Part shown: positions 38,599 through 48,320 of the stretch, one piece after another | Position numbering within the stretch: the stretch's first letter is position 1 | How the letters are laid out: every line of letters starts with the position of its first letter | Assembly (NCBI GenBank): GCA_011390635.1 | Contig: JAABSA010000017.1 | Span: forward strand, 299-64,298 | Direction of reading: 5' to 3' | Source of the DNA: Desulfotignum sp. | Lineage (GTDB): Bacteria > Desulfobacterota > Desulfobacteria > Desulfobacterales > Desulfobacteraceae | DNA length: 64,000 nucleotides | Notes under the pieces: generated by a model | What the model was told of the DNA's origin: nothing | Database searches by the model: none | Seen by the model: the letters and a program-made list of their open reading frames with translations, nothing else | Program-made: the position numbers and the translations under genes

Positions 38599-39934
38599 TC
38601 ATTCCCGCGACAACCATGCCGGCCGGAATAATGATGCCGGCAAAAGCCATATCAGCACCAGCACCAAAGCTGCGGCCGCAAGTACAATGGATATTGTCAA
38701 TCAGGGGCTGTCCAGGCGCTACAATGCTGAAAAGCGGTTCCGGCTGTATGGTATCTGTGCCATCATTCTTTCCATGGCGTTTTTGGCCATGCTGTTCATC
38801 AGCATCATTGGCAACGGGTACACCGCTTTCCAGCAGACATTTGTTAAGCTGGATATTTTTCTTGACCCCGAAACCATTGATGCCCAGTCCCTGCAAGATG
38901 TCAATTATCAGGCCATGGTGAAACAATCTCTTGGTGCCATGTTCCCTGAGGTAAAAACCCGGGCCCAGAAACGGGAGTTATATGGCATGGTCAGCACCGG
39001 AGCTGCCTTTCAATTGCAGGATTTTGTGCGCAAAAACCAGCAGATGATCGGATCGGTTATCCAGCTTTGGGTACCGGCGGATGATGATGTGGACATGCTC
39101 ATAAAAGGCCATATTTCCCGGGATGTGCCTGAAACCGAACGTAGAATCAAAGATGTCCACCTGTCCTGGATTGATCGTCTCCAGGAACAGGAACGGATCC
39201 AAAAAAGGTTCAATACCACTTTTTTTACGGCAGGAGATTCCCGTGAACCGGAACTGGCAGGTATCCTGGGTGCGGTTTCCGGTTCATTTTATACCCTGAT
39301 CATCACGCTGGTGTTATCTTTTCCCATTGGTGTGGCCACAGCGGTTTACCTGGAGGAGTTTGCCCCGAAAAACCGGTGGACCGACATCATTGAAGTCAAT
39401 ATCAACAACCTGGCAGCAGTGCCCTCCATTGTGTATGGCCTGCTGGGGCTGGCGGTTTTTCTCAATTTTTTCGGACTGCCAAGATCGGTTCCCCTGGTGG
39501 GCGGGTTTGTGCTGACCCTGATGACCCTTCCCACCATTATCATTGCCGGCCGGGCAGCCTTGAAATCAGTACCTCCCTCCATCCGGGAGGCCGCCCTGGG
39601 CGTAGGTGCTTCTAAAACCCAGATGGTGGTCCACCATGTGCTGCCGCTGGCCCTGCCGGGTATGCTCACCGGGACCATCATAGGTATGGCCCAGGCACTG
39701 GGTGAGACAGCCCCTTTGCTCATGATCGGTATGGTGGCCTTTATTGTGGATATACCCGGCGGATTCACCGATCCGTCCACGGTGCTGCCCGTACAGATTT
39801 TTTTGTGGGCGGACAGTCCGGAACGGGCCTTTCTGGAGAGAACCTCAGCTGCCATCATGGTATTGCTGGCGTTTCTGGTGACCATGAACGCAGTGGCGGT
39901 TTTTCTGAGAAAAAAGTTTGAACGAAGATGGTAA
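38591..39934 (+). CDS. pstA: Phosphate ABC transporter permease PstA
   Basis: FPIGVATAVYLEEFAPKNRWTDIIEVNINNLAAVPSIVYGLLGL. Confidence 0.94.
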   Translation: MNNHSRDNHAGRNNDAGKSHISTSTKAAAASTMDIVNQGLSRRYNAEKRFRLYGICAIILSMAFLAMLFISIIGNGYTAFQQTFVKLDIFLDPETIDAQSLQDVNYQAMVKQSLGAMFPEVKTRAQKRELYGMVSTGAAFQLQDFVRKNQQMIGSVIQLWVPADDDVDMLIKGHISRDVPETERRIKDVHLSWIDRLQEQERIQKRFNTTFFTAGDSREPELAGILGAVSGSFYTLIITLVLSFPIGVATAVYLEEFAPKNRWTDIIEVNINNLAAVPSIVYGLLGLAVFLNFFGLPRSVPLVGGFVLTLMTLPTIIIAGRAALKSVPPSIREAALGVGASKTQMVVHHVLPLALPGMLTGTIIGMAQALGETAPLLMIGMVAFIVDIPGGFTDPSTVLPVQIFLWADSPERAFLERTSAAIMVLLAFLVTMNAVAVFLRKKFERRW

Positions 39935-40000
39935 GTGGTATGCAGATAGTGTTTATTAATTGAATGTATTTTAACAACCAAAAAATGTAAGGAGAAACAA

Positions 40001-41053
40001 ATGAAAAAGGTGTTTATCGCAAGTCTGGCCCTGGTGTTTGCACTGGGCATTGGTACCGTTGGAGCGGCATCCCGGGATTATATCTCCATTGTGGGATCGT
40101 CCACGGTGTATCCGTTTGCAACGGTTGTTGCAGAAAATTTTGGTAAATCCACCAGTTTTAAAACCCCCACAATTGAATCCACCGGGTCCGGCGGAGGCCA
40201 CAAACTGTTTGGTGCCGGTGTTGGTGTGGAATATCCGGATATCACCAACTCTTCCCGGCGGATTAAAAAATCGGAGTTTGAAAAAGCGGTTGCAAACGGT
40301 GTCAAAGAAATCGTTGAAGTGAAGGTAGGGTATGACGGCATTGTCATCGCCAACTCCATCAAGGCCCCGCTGTTCAAATTGAGCCGCAAGGATATTTTCC
40401 TGGCCCTGGCCAAGGATGTGCCGTCCGGAAACGTGGCCGGCAAAACCGTTCCCAATCCCAACAAAACCTGGAAAGATGTAAATCCCTCATTGCCGGATGT
40501 AAAAATTGAAGTTCTGGGTCCTCCTCCCACCTCCGGAACACGGGATGCGTTTGTAGAGCTGGCCATGGAGGGCGGTGCAAAAAAGTTTTCATGGATCGCT
40601 GATCTGAAGGGCAAAGACAAAAAAGCCTACAAAGCACTTTGCCATACTATCAGGGAAGACGGTGCCTATATTGAAGCCGGTGAAAACGACAACCTGATTG
40701 TTCAGAAACTGGATGCCAACAAGGATGTGCTGGGAATTTTCGGGTTCTCTTTTCTGGACCAGAACGCGGACAAACTCCAGGGTGCGCTCATTGATGGTGT
40801 TGCTCCGGAATTTGAAGCCATTGCAGACGGCAGCTACCCGGTATCCCGGCCCTTGTTTTTCTACGTCAAAAAAGCCCATGTGGGCAGCATTCCCGGAATC
40901 AAGGAGTTTCTGGCCGAGTTCACCAGTGAAAAAGCCTGGGGTGATAACGGCTATCTTACTGATAAAGGTTTGATTCCCATGCCTGAAGCGGAAAGGAAAA
41001 AGTTCCGCCAGGCGGTTGAAAATTTAACCCCGCTTTCCGGTTCTGAATTGTAA
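40001..41053 (+). CDS. pstS: Phosphate ABC transporter substrate-binding protein PstS
   Basis: SIVGSSTVYPFATVVAENFG; SSRRIKKSEFE; GPPPTSGTRDAFVELAM. Confidence 0.93.
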   Translation: MKKVFIASLALVFALGIGTVGAASRDYISIVGSSTVYPFATVVAENFGKSTSFKTPTIESTGSGGGHKLFGAGVGVEYPDITNSSRRIKKSEFEKAVANGVKEIVEVKVGYDGIVIANSIKAPLFKLSRKDIFLALAKDVPSGNVAGKTVPNPNKTWKDVNPSLPDVKIEVLGPPPTSGTRDAFVELAMEGGAKKFSWIADLKGKDKKAYKALCHTIREDGAYIEAGENDNLIVQKLDANKDVLGIFGFSFLDQNADKLQGALIDGVAPEFEAIADGSYPVSRPLFFYVKKAHVGSIPGIKEFLAEFTSEKAWGDNGYLTDKGLIPMPEAERKKFRQAVENLTPLSGSEL

Positions 41054-41070
41054 TTTCTGGTAGAAAATGT

Positions 41071-41113
41071 AAATCCGGACAAGGGGTGCAAGCCCTTTGT
41101 CCGGATTTTTTTT
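41071..41113 (+). terminator. Rho-independent terminator after pstS
   Basis: AAATCCGGACAAGGGG-TGCAA-GCCCTTTGTCCGGATTTTTTTT. Confidence 0.9.
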
Positions 41114-41123
41114 GCACAAGCGA

Positions 41124-41465
41124 TTAGTTTTTTTCTGCAGCCCTTGCGCACTGAATGCAGGTGAGCGCACTGGGGTCTGCTTTCAGCCGGCCGGCGGCAA
41201 TTTCTTCTTCACACTGGATGCAATAGCCGTAATCCCCGGTTGTGATGCGTTTCAGTGCGGTGCGGATCCGCTGTGTTTCTTTTGCCAGAAGCCTTGCCGT
41301 TGCCTGGTCCATGGCCTGGCGCTGCATGGCATCCATCCGTGACAGCCGGCCTATCCGGGACTGGTCCAGTTCCACCGGTGTAATTGTCTGCTTTCCCTCG
41401 GTGATCTCTTTGAGGCGCTTTTCAAGACGGGTTTTAAAATAGGGATAGTCTATGGATTCGTCCAT
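41124..41465 (-). CDS. DksA/TraR-family C4 zinc finger protein
   Basis: CIQCEEEIAAGRLKADPSALTCIQCARAAE. Confidence 0.92.
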   Translation of the reverse strand: MDESIDYPYFKTRLEKRLKEITEGKQTITPVELDQSRIGRLSRMDAMQRQAMDQATARLLAKETQRIRTALKRITTGDYGYCIQCEEEIAAGRLKADPSALTCIQCARAAEKN

Positions 41466-41573
41466 GTCGGTTATGTCCTGTATCCTGTGTATGGTGTAAT
41501 TCAGGCGTAAAAAAGATCAATTTATAATCAGGAAGGGGTGTTGTCAATACAGAAGAAGAAGCTCTCTTGGTCA

Positions 41574-43229
41574 TCAATAGCCCCGGCCCCGGATGATGGT
41601 AATGACCAGCCACAGCCCCAGAATAGCGGAAATAAGGTATCCTGACATGCCCAAAGCAGGATAGCCGAACAGCAGGGGTCCCACCCCGGTGGTGATGATC
41701 ATGGAAGATCCTATGATCAATGCCCCCAGGACAATACCCAGGGTCAGGCGGTTGAAGCTGTTCTCCAGGGCTTTTTGCAAGGGGCTCAGATTTTTGTGAT
41801 CAAATCCGATGATGAGTTCGTTGTGTTGTATTTTTTTCAAGATGGTTGACAGGGTGTCGGGCAGATGCTTTTGCAGGGTCCACATGGCAGCCAGGTTGTT
41901 GCGCAGCCGCTGCCACATATATCCCTTTGAATACTGCCGGGAGACCAGTTTGCGCACATGGGGTTCAGCCTCTGAAATCACATCCAGATCCGGATACAGC
42001 ATCCGGGCCGTGCCCTCAACGGTGATAAGGGCCTTGATGACAATGGACATGTCCGGCGGCAGGCGCAGATCATGGGATTTCAACACCTGTACAATATCCT
42101 CCAGCAGCTGCCCCATCTGTATATCCTTCAGGGGCAGAGACATATAGACATCCATGATATCCATAATGTCCTTTTCCAGCTGCTGAACGGTCACAGTTTT
42201 TTGTGCTGTTGCAATATTCAGCAGCATCTCGGTAACTTTTTTGCTGTCTTTGTCCACCGCTGCCCGGATCAAAAACAGAAGGTCGTTTTTTTCATCCGGT
42301 GTGAGCCGGCCCACCATACCCCAGTCCATGAGACACAGTCTGTTGTCAGAGGTGATTACCATATTCCCCGGATGGGGGTCGGCATGGTAAAATCCATGGT
42401 CCAGGATCTGGAGAACGGCTGACCGCAAGCCTGCGGCAGCCAAACTTTTGCGGTCGGTTTCCGGCAGATCCATATCGGATGTGATTTTGGTCCCTTTAAC
42501 AAAAGCCGTTACCAGCACCCGGGGGGTGGCATATTCGGTGAACACCTCGGGAATGAGTATATCAGATGCCTGTTCAATCTTGGATTTGGCAATCTGAATA
42601 TACCGGGCCTCCCTGGAAAAATCAATTTCCCTCAGCAGTGTGCGCCGACAGGTTTCCACGATTGCCGGCAGGTCATACACCTGCAGGGCATCAATATTGT
42701 TATGGGCTTGCCTGGCCAGTGTTTCCAGGATATTCAGATCGGTTTCAACGGTTTTGACAATGCCGGGACGTCTGACTTTCACCGCCACAACTCTTTTTGC
42801 GCCTGGATGAATCGCCTTGTGCACCTGGGACAGGGAAGCAGCTGCCACAGGTTCCGGATCAAAAGACTGAAACATGCATTCCAGGGAGGTATCAAATTCC
42901 TGTTCCAGGACCGCTTTGACATCCTCAAAGGGAATCGGACTTACCGCATCCTGAAGCTTTGTCAACTCCCGGATCATGGGCAACGGCAACATATCCGGCC
43001 GCATGCTGAGGATCTGCCCGAACTTGACAAAGGTAGGTCCCAGTTCTTCTAAAGCAAGCCGAATGCGCTGGAACACATCCATGTCCGCATCGATCTGTGG
43101 GGAGATGCTGTGCACCAGTTTTTTCACCGGCAGATCCAGCCGCTGGAGAAGATCTCCGAATCCATACTTGGCCAGAATGAAAGCCATGTCCTTTAACCGG
43201 GCCATGTTGGTGAAGGTCTTCAGTTCCAT
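41574..43229 (-). CDS. UbiB/ABC1 atypical kinase family protein
   Basis: LGPTFVKFGQILSMRPDMLP; AAASLSQVHKA; DHGFYHADPHPGN. Confidence 0.95.
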   Translation of the reverse strand: MELKTFTNMARLKDMAFILAKYGFGDLLQRLDLPVKKLVHSISPQIDADMDVFQRIRLALEELGPTFVKFGQILSMRPDMLPLPMIRELTKLQDAVSPIPFEDVKAVLEQEFDTSLECMFQSFDPEPVAAASLSQVHKAIHPGAKRVVAVKVRRPGIVKTVETDLNILETLARQAHNNIDALQVYDLPAIVETCRRTLLREIDFSREARYIQIAKSKIEQASDILIPEVFTEYATPRVLVTAFVKGTKITSDMDLPETDRKSLAAAGLRSAVLQILDHGFYHADPHPGNMVITSDNRLCLMDWGMVGRLTPDEKNDLLFLIRAAVDKDSKKVTEMLLNIATAQKTVTVQQLEKDIMDIMDVYMSLPLKDIQMGQLLEDIVQVLKSHDLRLPPDMSIVIKALITVEGTARMLYPDLDVISEAEPHVRKLVSRQYSKGYMWQRLRNNLAAMWTLQKHLPDTLSTILKKIQHNELIIGFDHKNLSPLQKALENSFNRLTLGIVLGALIIGSSMIITTGVGPLLFGYPALGMSGYLISAILGLWLVITIIRGRGY

Positions 43230-43607
43230 ATGTTTTTATCCAAATGCGTTGCAGACAATAAAAAAATAGCCGATCAGAACAGGTTTTGTTCAATACTGAT
43301 AGTTCATAACACTTTTTATAAAGCCATTCAACTTTCATTTGTGGCACATTTCCAGGGATGACCGGTCAAAATATCAACAACAATTTGACCTGAGCAGGGC
43401 TTTTGATTTAAGATACTCCAAACAAGGAAAGGGGTTTTAACCGATGTTGTATTCAGGACATTTTTCATTCAAACAGGATGCTGGACCGGAAGGGGAGTAT
43501 AAAGAAGCGGTTCCTTTTATGCAGTTTTCCAATTAGCAGGCCCAAAGGTCCGGGAAGGGGGAGTATGCTGATGGTTGACACACCATTTTTGCGGAGATGG
43601 TAGATAT

Positions 43608-44159
43608 ATGGAGGCTTTCTGGATATTTAACCCGGATTCTTCGGCCCATCCGGCAATGGTCCTGCTGCCGTATCTTTTTCTGCCACTTGTGGGATTTCCG
43701 GTCACACCGTTTCTGGTGTTGCTGGGCCTGAGATTCGGGTCTGCCTGGGGTATTGTCTTCATGATGGCCATTGTGCCGATCCATCTTGTTGTTTCCTTCT
43801 GGTTTACCCGGGTGGTTGCAGGCCCCTGGATACGGATACTGGCAAAAAAAGTGGGGGTGTCCATACCGGAACTGCCCGAGAGCCGCCAGCTGGGGTTTGC
43901 GTTTTTGTTCATGGTGATTCCCGGGCTTGGATACAGCATAAAAAATCTGGTGCTGCCGTTATCCGGCATCCGGTTTTTTCCTTATTTGATGTGTGGATGG
44001 CTGATTCAGGGTATTATGGGCATTCCTTTTGTGATCATGGGAAAAGCCTTGATCCAGTGGGATATAAAGCTGCTGGCGGCGGTGGGCATGATTGTTCTGG
44101 TGATTTTTTTGTTCAAACATAAAATTCGTGACATGTACCGCGGTATCATGAAATTATAG
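43608..44159 (+). CDS. Hypothetical inner membrane protein
   Basis: Several TM segments; complete ORF. Confidence 0.75.
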   Translation: MEAFWIFNPDSSAHPAMVLLPYLFLPLVGFPVTPFLVLLGLRFGSAWGIVFMMAIVPIHLVVSFWFTRVVAGPWIRILAKKVGVSIPELPESRQLGFAFLFMVIPGLGYSIKNLVLPLSGIRFFPYLMCGWLIQGIMGIPFVIMGKALIQWDIKLLAAVGMIVLVIFLFKHKIRDMYRGIMKL

Positions 44160-44188
44160 AAAAAGTAAAAAAAGGCAACATAAAACAG

Positions 44189-45217
44189 ATGAGAACTTTA
44201 TTGCCGGCTGGACTGTTACTGCTGATCCTGCTGGTTTCCACGCCGGGCTGGTGCGAAGAATCTGACGGTTTGCAGACCTTTCAGGTCTTTTATGAAAATG
44301 ATCTTTTCGGAGATACAGACAGGTATTATACCAATGCCCTGCAGATGACCTGGCTGTCCAAAGATCTGAAACAATACAAAGATGATGTCCGCCTGCCGGA
44401 CTGGTCCCTTCCTTTGATCCGGGCGGTTCCGTTTGCCCATGTTCCCGGCAGCACCCATAATATCGGGCTGCTGTTCGGGCAGCAGATTTTTACCCCTGCA
44501 GATATTGCGGCCACGGATCTGCTGCTTGATGACCGGCCCTATGCCGGATATTTATATACAGGCATCGCCCTGCACAGCAAAACCGCAACCAAACTGGATA
44601 CCATTGAAATTTCCCTGGGGGTGGTGGGCCCGGCTGCCCTGGGGGAACAGGTTCAGAATACCGTACATGATTTCAGAGATATCGCTCAAGCCCAGGGCTG
44701 GGATCATCAGCTTGCCAACGAACCGGCAGTACAATTTTCCTGGCAGCGCAAATGGCGGAACCACAGGGCGATGCTCACGAATATCCTGTGCTATGACCTG
44801 CTGTCCCACACCGGTGTCACCCTGGGCAATGTGAGAACCGGTGCGAATGCCGGCCTGGAAGTCCGGATGGGATACAATATTCCAATGGATTTCGGGTCCG
44901 ACGTGATCCGTCCCGGTGCCGGGATCAGTGCTCCGGTATCCAATTCCGGGTATCCCCATATACCGGATTTTGGCGTACACCTGTTTGCCGGTGTCCGGTC
45001 AGCAGCGGTGTTTCGTGATATCTTTCTGGACGGCAACACCTTTAAAAGCAGCCACAGTGTGGATAAAAGACCATTGGTGGGGGAATTGTCCGCAGGCATT
45101 GCCGTAAACTATAAGCGGATCAAACTGACCTACCGCCATGTTTTTAGAACCAAACAGTTCGATAACCAGTCCAGGGGCCATGTGGTGGGATCTTTGGCTC
45201 TGACCGTCTCTTTTTAG
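44189..45217 (+). CDS. LpxR-like lipid A deacylase family outer membrane protein (DUF2219)
   Basis: Signal peptide; FYENDLFGDTDRYYTNALQMTWLS; DDRPYAGYLYTGIAL. Confidence 0.9.
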   Translation: MRTLLPAGLLLLILLVSTPGWCEESDGLQTFQVFYENDLFGDTDRYYTNALQMTWLSKDLKQYKDDVRLPDWSLPLIRAVPFAHVPGSTHNIGLLFGQQIFTPADIAATDLLLDDRPYAGYLYTGIALHSKTATKLDTIEISLGVVGPAALGEQVQNTVHDFRDIAQAQGWDHQLANEPAVQFSWQRKWRNHRAMLTNILCYDLLSHTGVTLGNVRTGANAGLEVRMGYNIPMDFGSDVIRPGAGISAPVSNSGYPHIPDFGVHLFAGVRSAAVFRDIFLDGNTFKSSHSVDKRPLVGELSAGIAVNYKRIKLTYRHVFRTKQFDNQSRGHVVGSLALTVSF

Positions 45218-45227
45218 GGATTTGGTG

Positions 45228-47489
45228 CTACACCGGTTCCAGGAAACACCCCCCCTGGGATGTGTCCAGATGTTGGGACCGATACCCGGGAACCGCTGCC
45301 TTGCAGGCGATGGGCCTGCCCTGAACAGAGGCGTCCAGGACCAGCTCCAGGCCTTTATCCGACGGAATGAATGTCACGATAACAGCGCCTCCCGGCACCA
45401 GGGTGGGGCCAAATGACAAAGGGATGTTTTGTTTAAGCCATCCGGGAAAAATTCCGGAGCCCAGTATCAATGTATCGCCTTCTTCTCTGATGAACAGGCT
45501 GCGCATCATCAAGATCCATTCTGCGGCAGCCCAGCCGTGCTGGCCGTCTCCCATGCACCCGCCCCCAGTCAAAGGGTTTATGGCTTCCGGCCACTGGCCG
45601 GTGGGGGATGCCAGATCCGCCACGGTGGTGATCAAATCCCGGTACCGGGTATCCTGGCTGCGCAAAAACGTCTGGGCCATGGCCAGGGTCAGGTAGATGT
45701 TGATGCCTGAGTGAATCATGTCCTGGAAAAAGGCATTGCCATAGGAGCAATGGGACATGAGATAGGACATGGTGTTCATGATCCTGGCATCATTTGGTGG
45801 TGTGATCTGCAATGGATAATCCGCCACCAGGGACCCCACAGCTCCTGCATCCATACGGCGGTAGGGGGATGCCGGGATGGCATGGTATCGTTTATATGCG
45901 GCAGCCTGGCCCAGGGAGGCAAAAATCCGGTTTTCAAAATCCGTTGCCTGGGCAGCGAATGTGTTCTGATAAGAACTGTTTTTTTGTATTTCTGCCAGCC
46001 TGGCTGCCGCTCTGAGTCCGGCAACTCCCCAGAAATCATCCCAGTAATAATAGTCGTTGGGTCCCAGATGTTCGGCGCTGAATCCGGCCGGCAGCAGGCC
46101 GTCATGGGGTTTGCCGTCCTTTTTGCTGCGGCGGTTGTGCAGGATCCACCGGGCACCTTTCATCAAAGAGGTGAAAAGATCGGCTGACGGGGCGATGCCG
46201 GTGCACTGTGTGAATCGGTAAGCGATCCACAAAACCTGGCCGTTGGAATCCCATTCTCCTTCCTGGGAATGGAAATACCCGGTCAGGCTCTGGCGGTCCG
46301 GAAACCTATGGATCAAGCGGTTGCATTTTCGGACGAGTCCCAGACCCAGCAGGGCATTGATCATTAAACATGCATCCCGGAACCAGAACCGCCGGTAGGT
46401 GTAGGGGCCGGGATATACTTCATCCGCGCTTAACAGCAGCAGGGTCCTGACTGCGGCATCATACAGGAATTGAAAATCTGCATCAGGTACGGACAATGCT
46501 GCGGTTTGGGCAACAACCTCTGATGTGGGGGTAATCCCCCGGCCGGTGTCAGAGGATGGTTCGGCCGTATCCTTTTCCAGGGGCACCTGGATATCTATAT
46601 GGGTGGTTTCATCGGCCCTTATAGGAAAAAACGCGGCAGCCGTGGCCATGCCGATGGGACAGGCGGTCTGGTTTTCAGCCTGGGGCCGGTGCAGGTTCAG
46701 GGCCACATCCCCGTGATCATAGGTGGAAAACAACACCTTTTCAGGCGCAGTTGTAAAGTGTACATCATTGGTGTGGTTAATGGTAAACCGGCTGTCTTTA
46801 TAGCGGATATGGTCGATGAAATGAATGCCTTCCGGATTATAGGGCCGTATGGACACAATAAGCCATCCAGCATCCTTTTGCATGCCGCCTCTGGCTCTCA
46901 TCTGCATCACCGGTCCTGCATGGCTGTCCATTGCCACCGTGGCTGTGCAGACCAGAGACAGCGTATCTTTTTCTGTGGCAGTGGTGACGGCAAGTTCGTC
47001 TGTCAGATCCAGTGTCTGGTCAGCATGGACCTGCCGGGACGGTACCAGCAGTTTTCCCGCTTCAGACATGAGCCAGACATCAATGGACCAGGCATCAAAC
47101 AAGGGTGTCACAAGGCCCCTGGGATCGATGACAGGGTATAGGGCAAGGTCGTGTCGGCCCACTGCGGTCCAGTTTCTGTGGGTGACATTGATGTGGGAAA
47201 AAGAAAATCCCCTGGGGATAAAAGATGCATCCCGGGGGGTAAATTGTTTGACTACCCAGAAAGGCCATATCCAGTCAAGATTGTATTGAATGGCCCGGGT
47301 ATTGATCAGACCCCGGGCATGGAAAATTAGTCCGGCCCGGAGCAGTTCAATGGGTTCCTGCACTTTTGAGGGTTTGCCGAACTGGCGCAGCCGGGCCATC
47401 ACGGTGATCGGGTCCACAAATCCGTAATATCCGGTAATCCGTCTGATCAGAAAATGCCATGGGAACCATTTTTTAAAAAACCTATGCAT
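45228..47489 (-). CDS. Glucoamylase/GH15-like glycoside hydrolase-type protein
   Basis: GPYTYRRFWFRDACLMINALLGLG; DSNGQVLWIAYRF; alpha/alpha-barrel-like pattern. Confidence 0.7.
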   Translation of the reverse strand: MHRFFKKWFPWHFLIRRITGYYGFVDPITVMARLRQFGKPSKVQEPIELLRAGLIFHARGLINTRAIQYNLDWIWPFWVVKQFTPRDASFIPRGFSFSHINVTHRNWTAVGRHDLALYPVIDPRGLVTPLFDAWSIDVWLMSEAGKLLVPSRQVHADQTLDLTDELAVTTATEKDTLSLVCTATVAMDSHAGPVMQMRARGGMQKDAGWLIVSIRPYNPEGIHFIDHIRYKDSRFTINHTNDVHFTTAPEKVLFSTYDHGDVALNLHRPQAENQTACPIGMATAAAFFPIRADETTHIDIQVPLEKDTAEPSSDTGRGITPTSEVVAQTAALSVPDADFQFLYDAAVRTLLLLSADEVYPGPYTYRRFWFRDACLMINALLGLGLVRKCNRLIHRFPDRQSLTGYFHSQEGEWDSNGQVLWIAYRFTQCTGIAPSADLFTSLMKGARWILHNRRSKKDGKPHDGLLPAGFSAEHLGPNDYYYWDDFWGVAGLRAAARLAEIQKNSSYQNTFAAQATDFENRIFASLGQAAAYKRYHAIPASPYRRMDAGAVGSLVADYPLQITPPNDARIMNTMSYLMSHCSYGNAFFQDMIHSGINIYLTLAMAQTFLRSQDTRYRDLITTVADLASPTGQWPEAINPLTGGGCMGDGQHGWAAAEWILMMRSLFIREEGDTLILGSGIFPGWLKQNIPLSFGPTLVPGGAVIVTFIPSDKGLELVLDASVQGRPIACKAAVPGYRSQHLDTSQGGCFLEPV

Positions 47490-47504
47490 TGCTCGCCTTC
47501 CTGG

Positions 47505-48320
47505 CTATATAAAGGGGTTGGCAATGTGCTGCTGCATTTTTTTGTCAATGGTTTTCTCAAAGGGCCTGCCGTAATAATCATATAACCGTGTTTCCGTCTC
47601 CAGATTCACCGGTTTTTGGGGATCAAATTCAGGGCCGTCCTTAATGGCCCGGGTTGTCAGGTCCATCTCAAAGGTGGATTCCCCCCAGTTAATGGATTTG
47701 ACCCAGTGCAGAGACAACAGCACTTTTTTGCCCCCGGGCAGCCAGTTTCGGGTGTCCACCACCACATACCGAAGTGCCCAGGTGTCGTCATCCAAAATAA
47801 AATCCTCCACATGTCCGATATCCCCGTCCGATGCCTTGATAAAATATCCTTTGACTTCCTTGAAAGAGCGAAGGTGATTTTCCGGTGTGGTTTCCATGTC
47901 AGATTCATCCAGATCATCATCCGCAAGGATAGCAGTGTCAGACGTCACCGGTCCCACGGCTGCAGGATAGGCTGCCGGACCCCACAGGCCGGTGCCGGCC
48001 CAGTAATACGGATATCCATAATACCGGAACAATTTTTTTTCGTGCTCCCGGGACACTGGTTCATCTGCTGAGGGTGCCGGACAGTTTTCCAGCGTATCTT
48101 TGGATATGGTGAGAAAAAGACTGCGGGTGTTCCAGTCCGGACGGTCAATCATGATTGGTGATATCAGCACCTGGTTTCCTATCAGCCAGTTTCCGGTGTT
48201 GGCAATGATGTGACGTACGGTCCACCACTGGTCATCAAATAAAACATCTTCACATGTTCCAAAATGCTGGTTATCAGCATGTAATTTATATCCGATAATT
48301 TCATCTACACTCCTGAGCAT
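47505..48320 (-). CDS. Tandem PRC-barrel domain protein
   Basis: VDEIIGYKLHADNQHFGTCEDVLFDDQWWTVRHIIANTGNWL and second copy VKGYFIKASDGDIGHVEDFILDDDTWALRYVVVDTRNWL. Confidence 0.9.
   Translation of the reverse strand: MLRSVDEIIGYKLHADNQHFGTCEDVLFDDQWWTVRHIIANTGNWLIGNQVLISPIMIDRPDWNTRSLFLTISKDTLENCPAPSADEPVSREHEKKLFRYYGYPYYWAGTGLWGPAAYPAAVGPVTSDTAILADDDLDESDMETTPENHLRSFKEVKGYFIKASDGDIGHVEDFILDDDTWALRYVVVDTRNWLPGGKKVLLSLHWVKSINWGESTFEMDLTTRAIKDGPEFDPQKPVNLETETRLYDYYGRPFEKTIDKKMQQHIANPFI

Noticed and set aside
43396-43430. TTTTGATTTAAGATACTCCAAACAAGG as another copy of the interspersed repeat
   Set aside because: Only box2 resembles the family; no box1 at 46 nt and no central palindrome at 18 nt.
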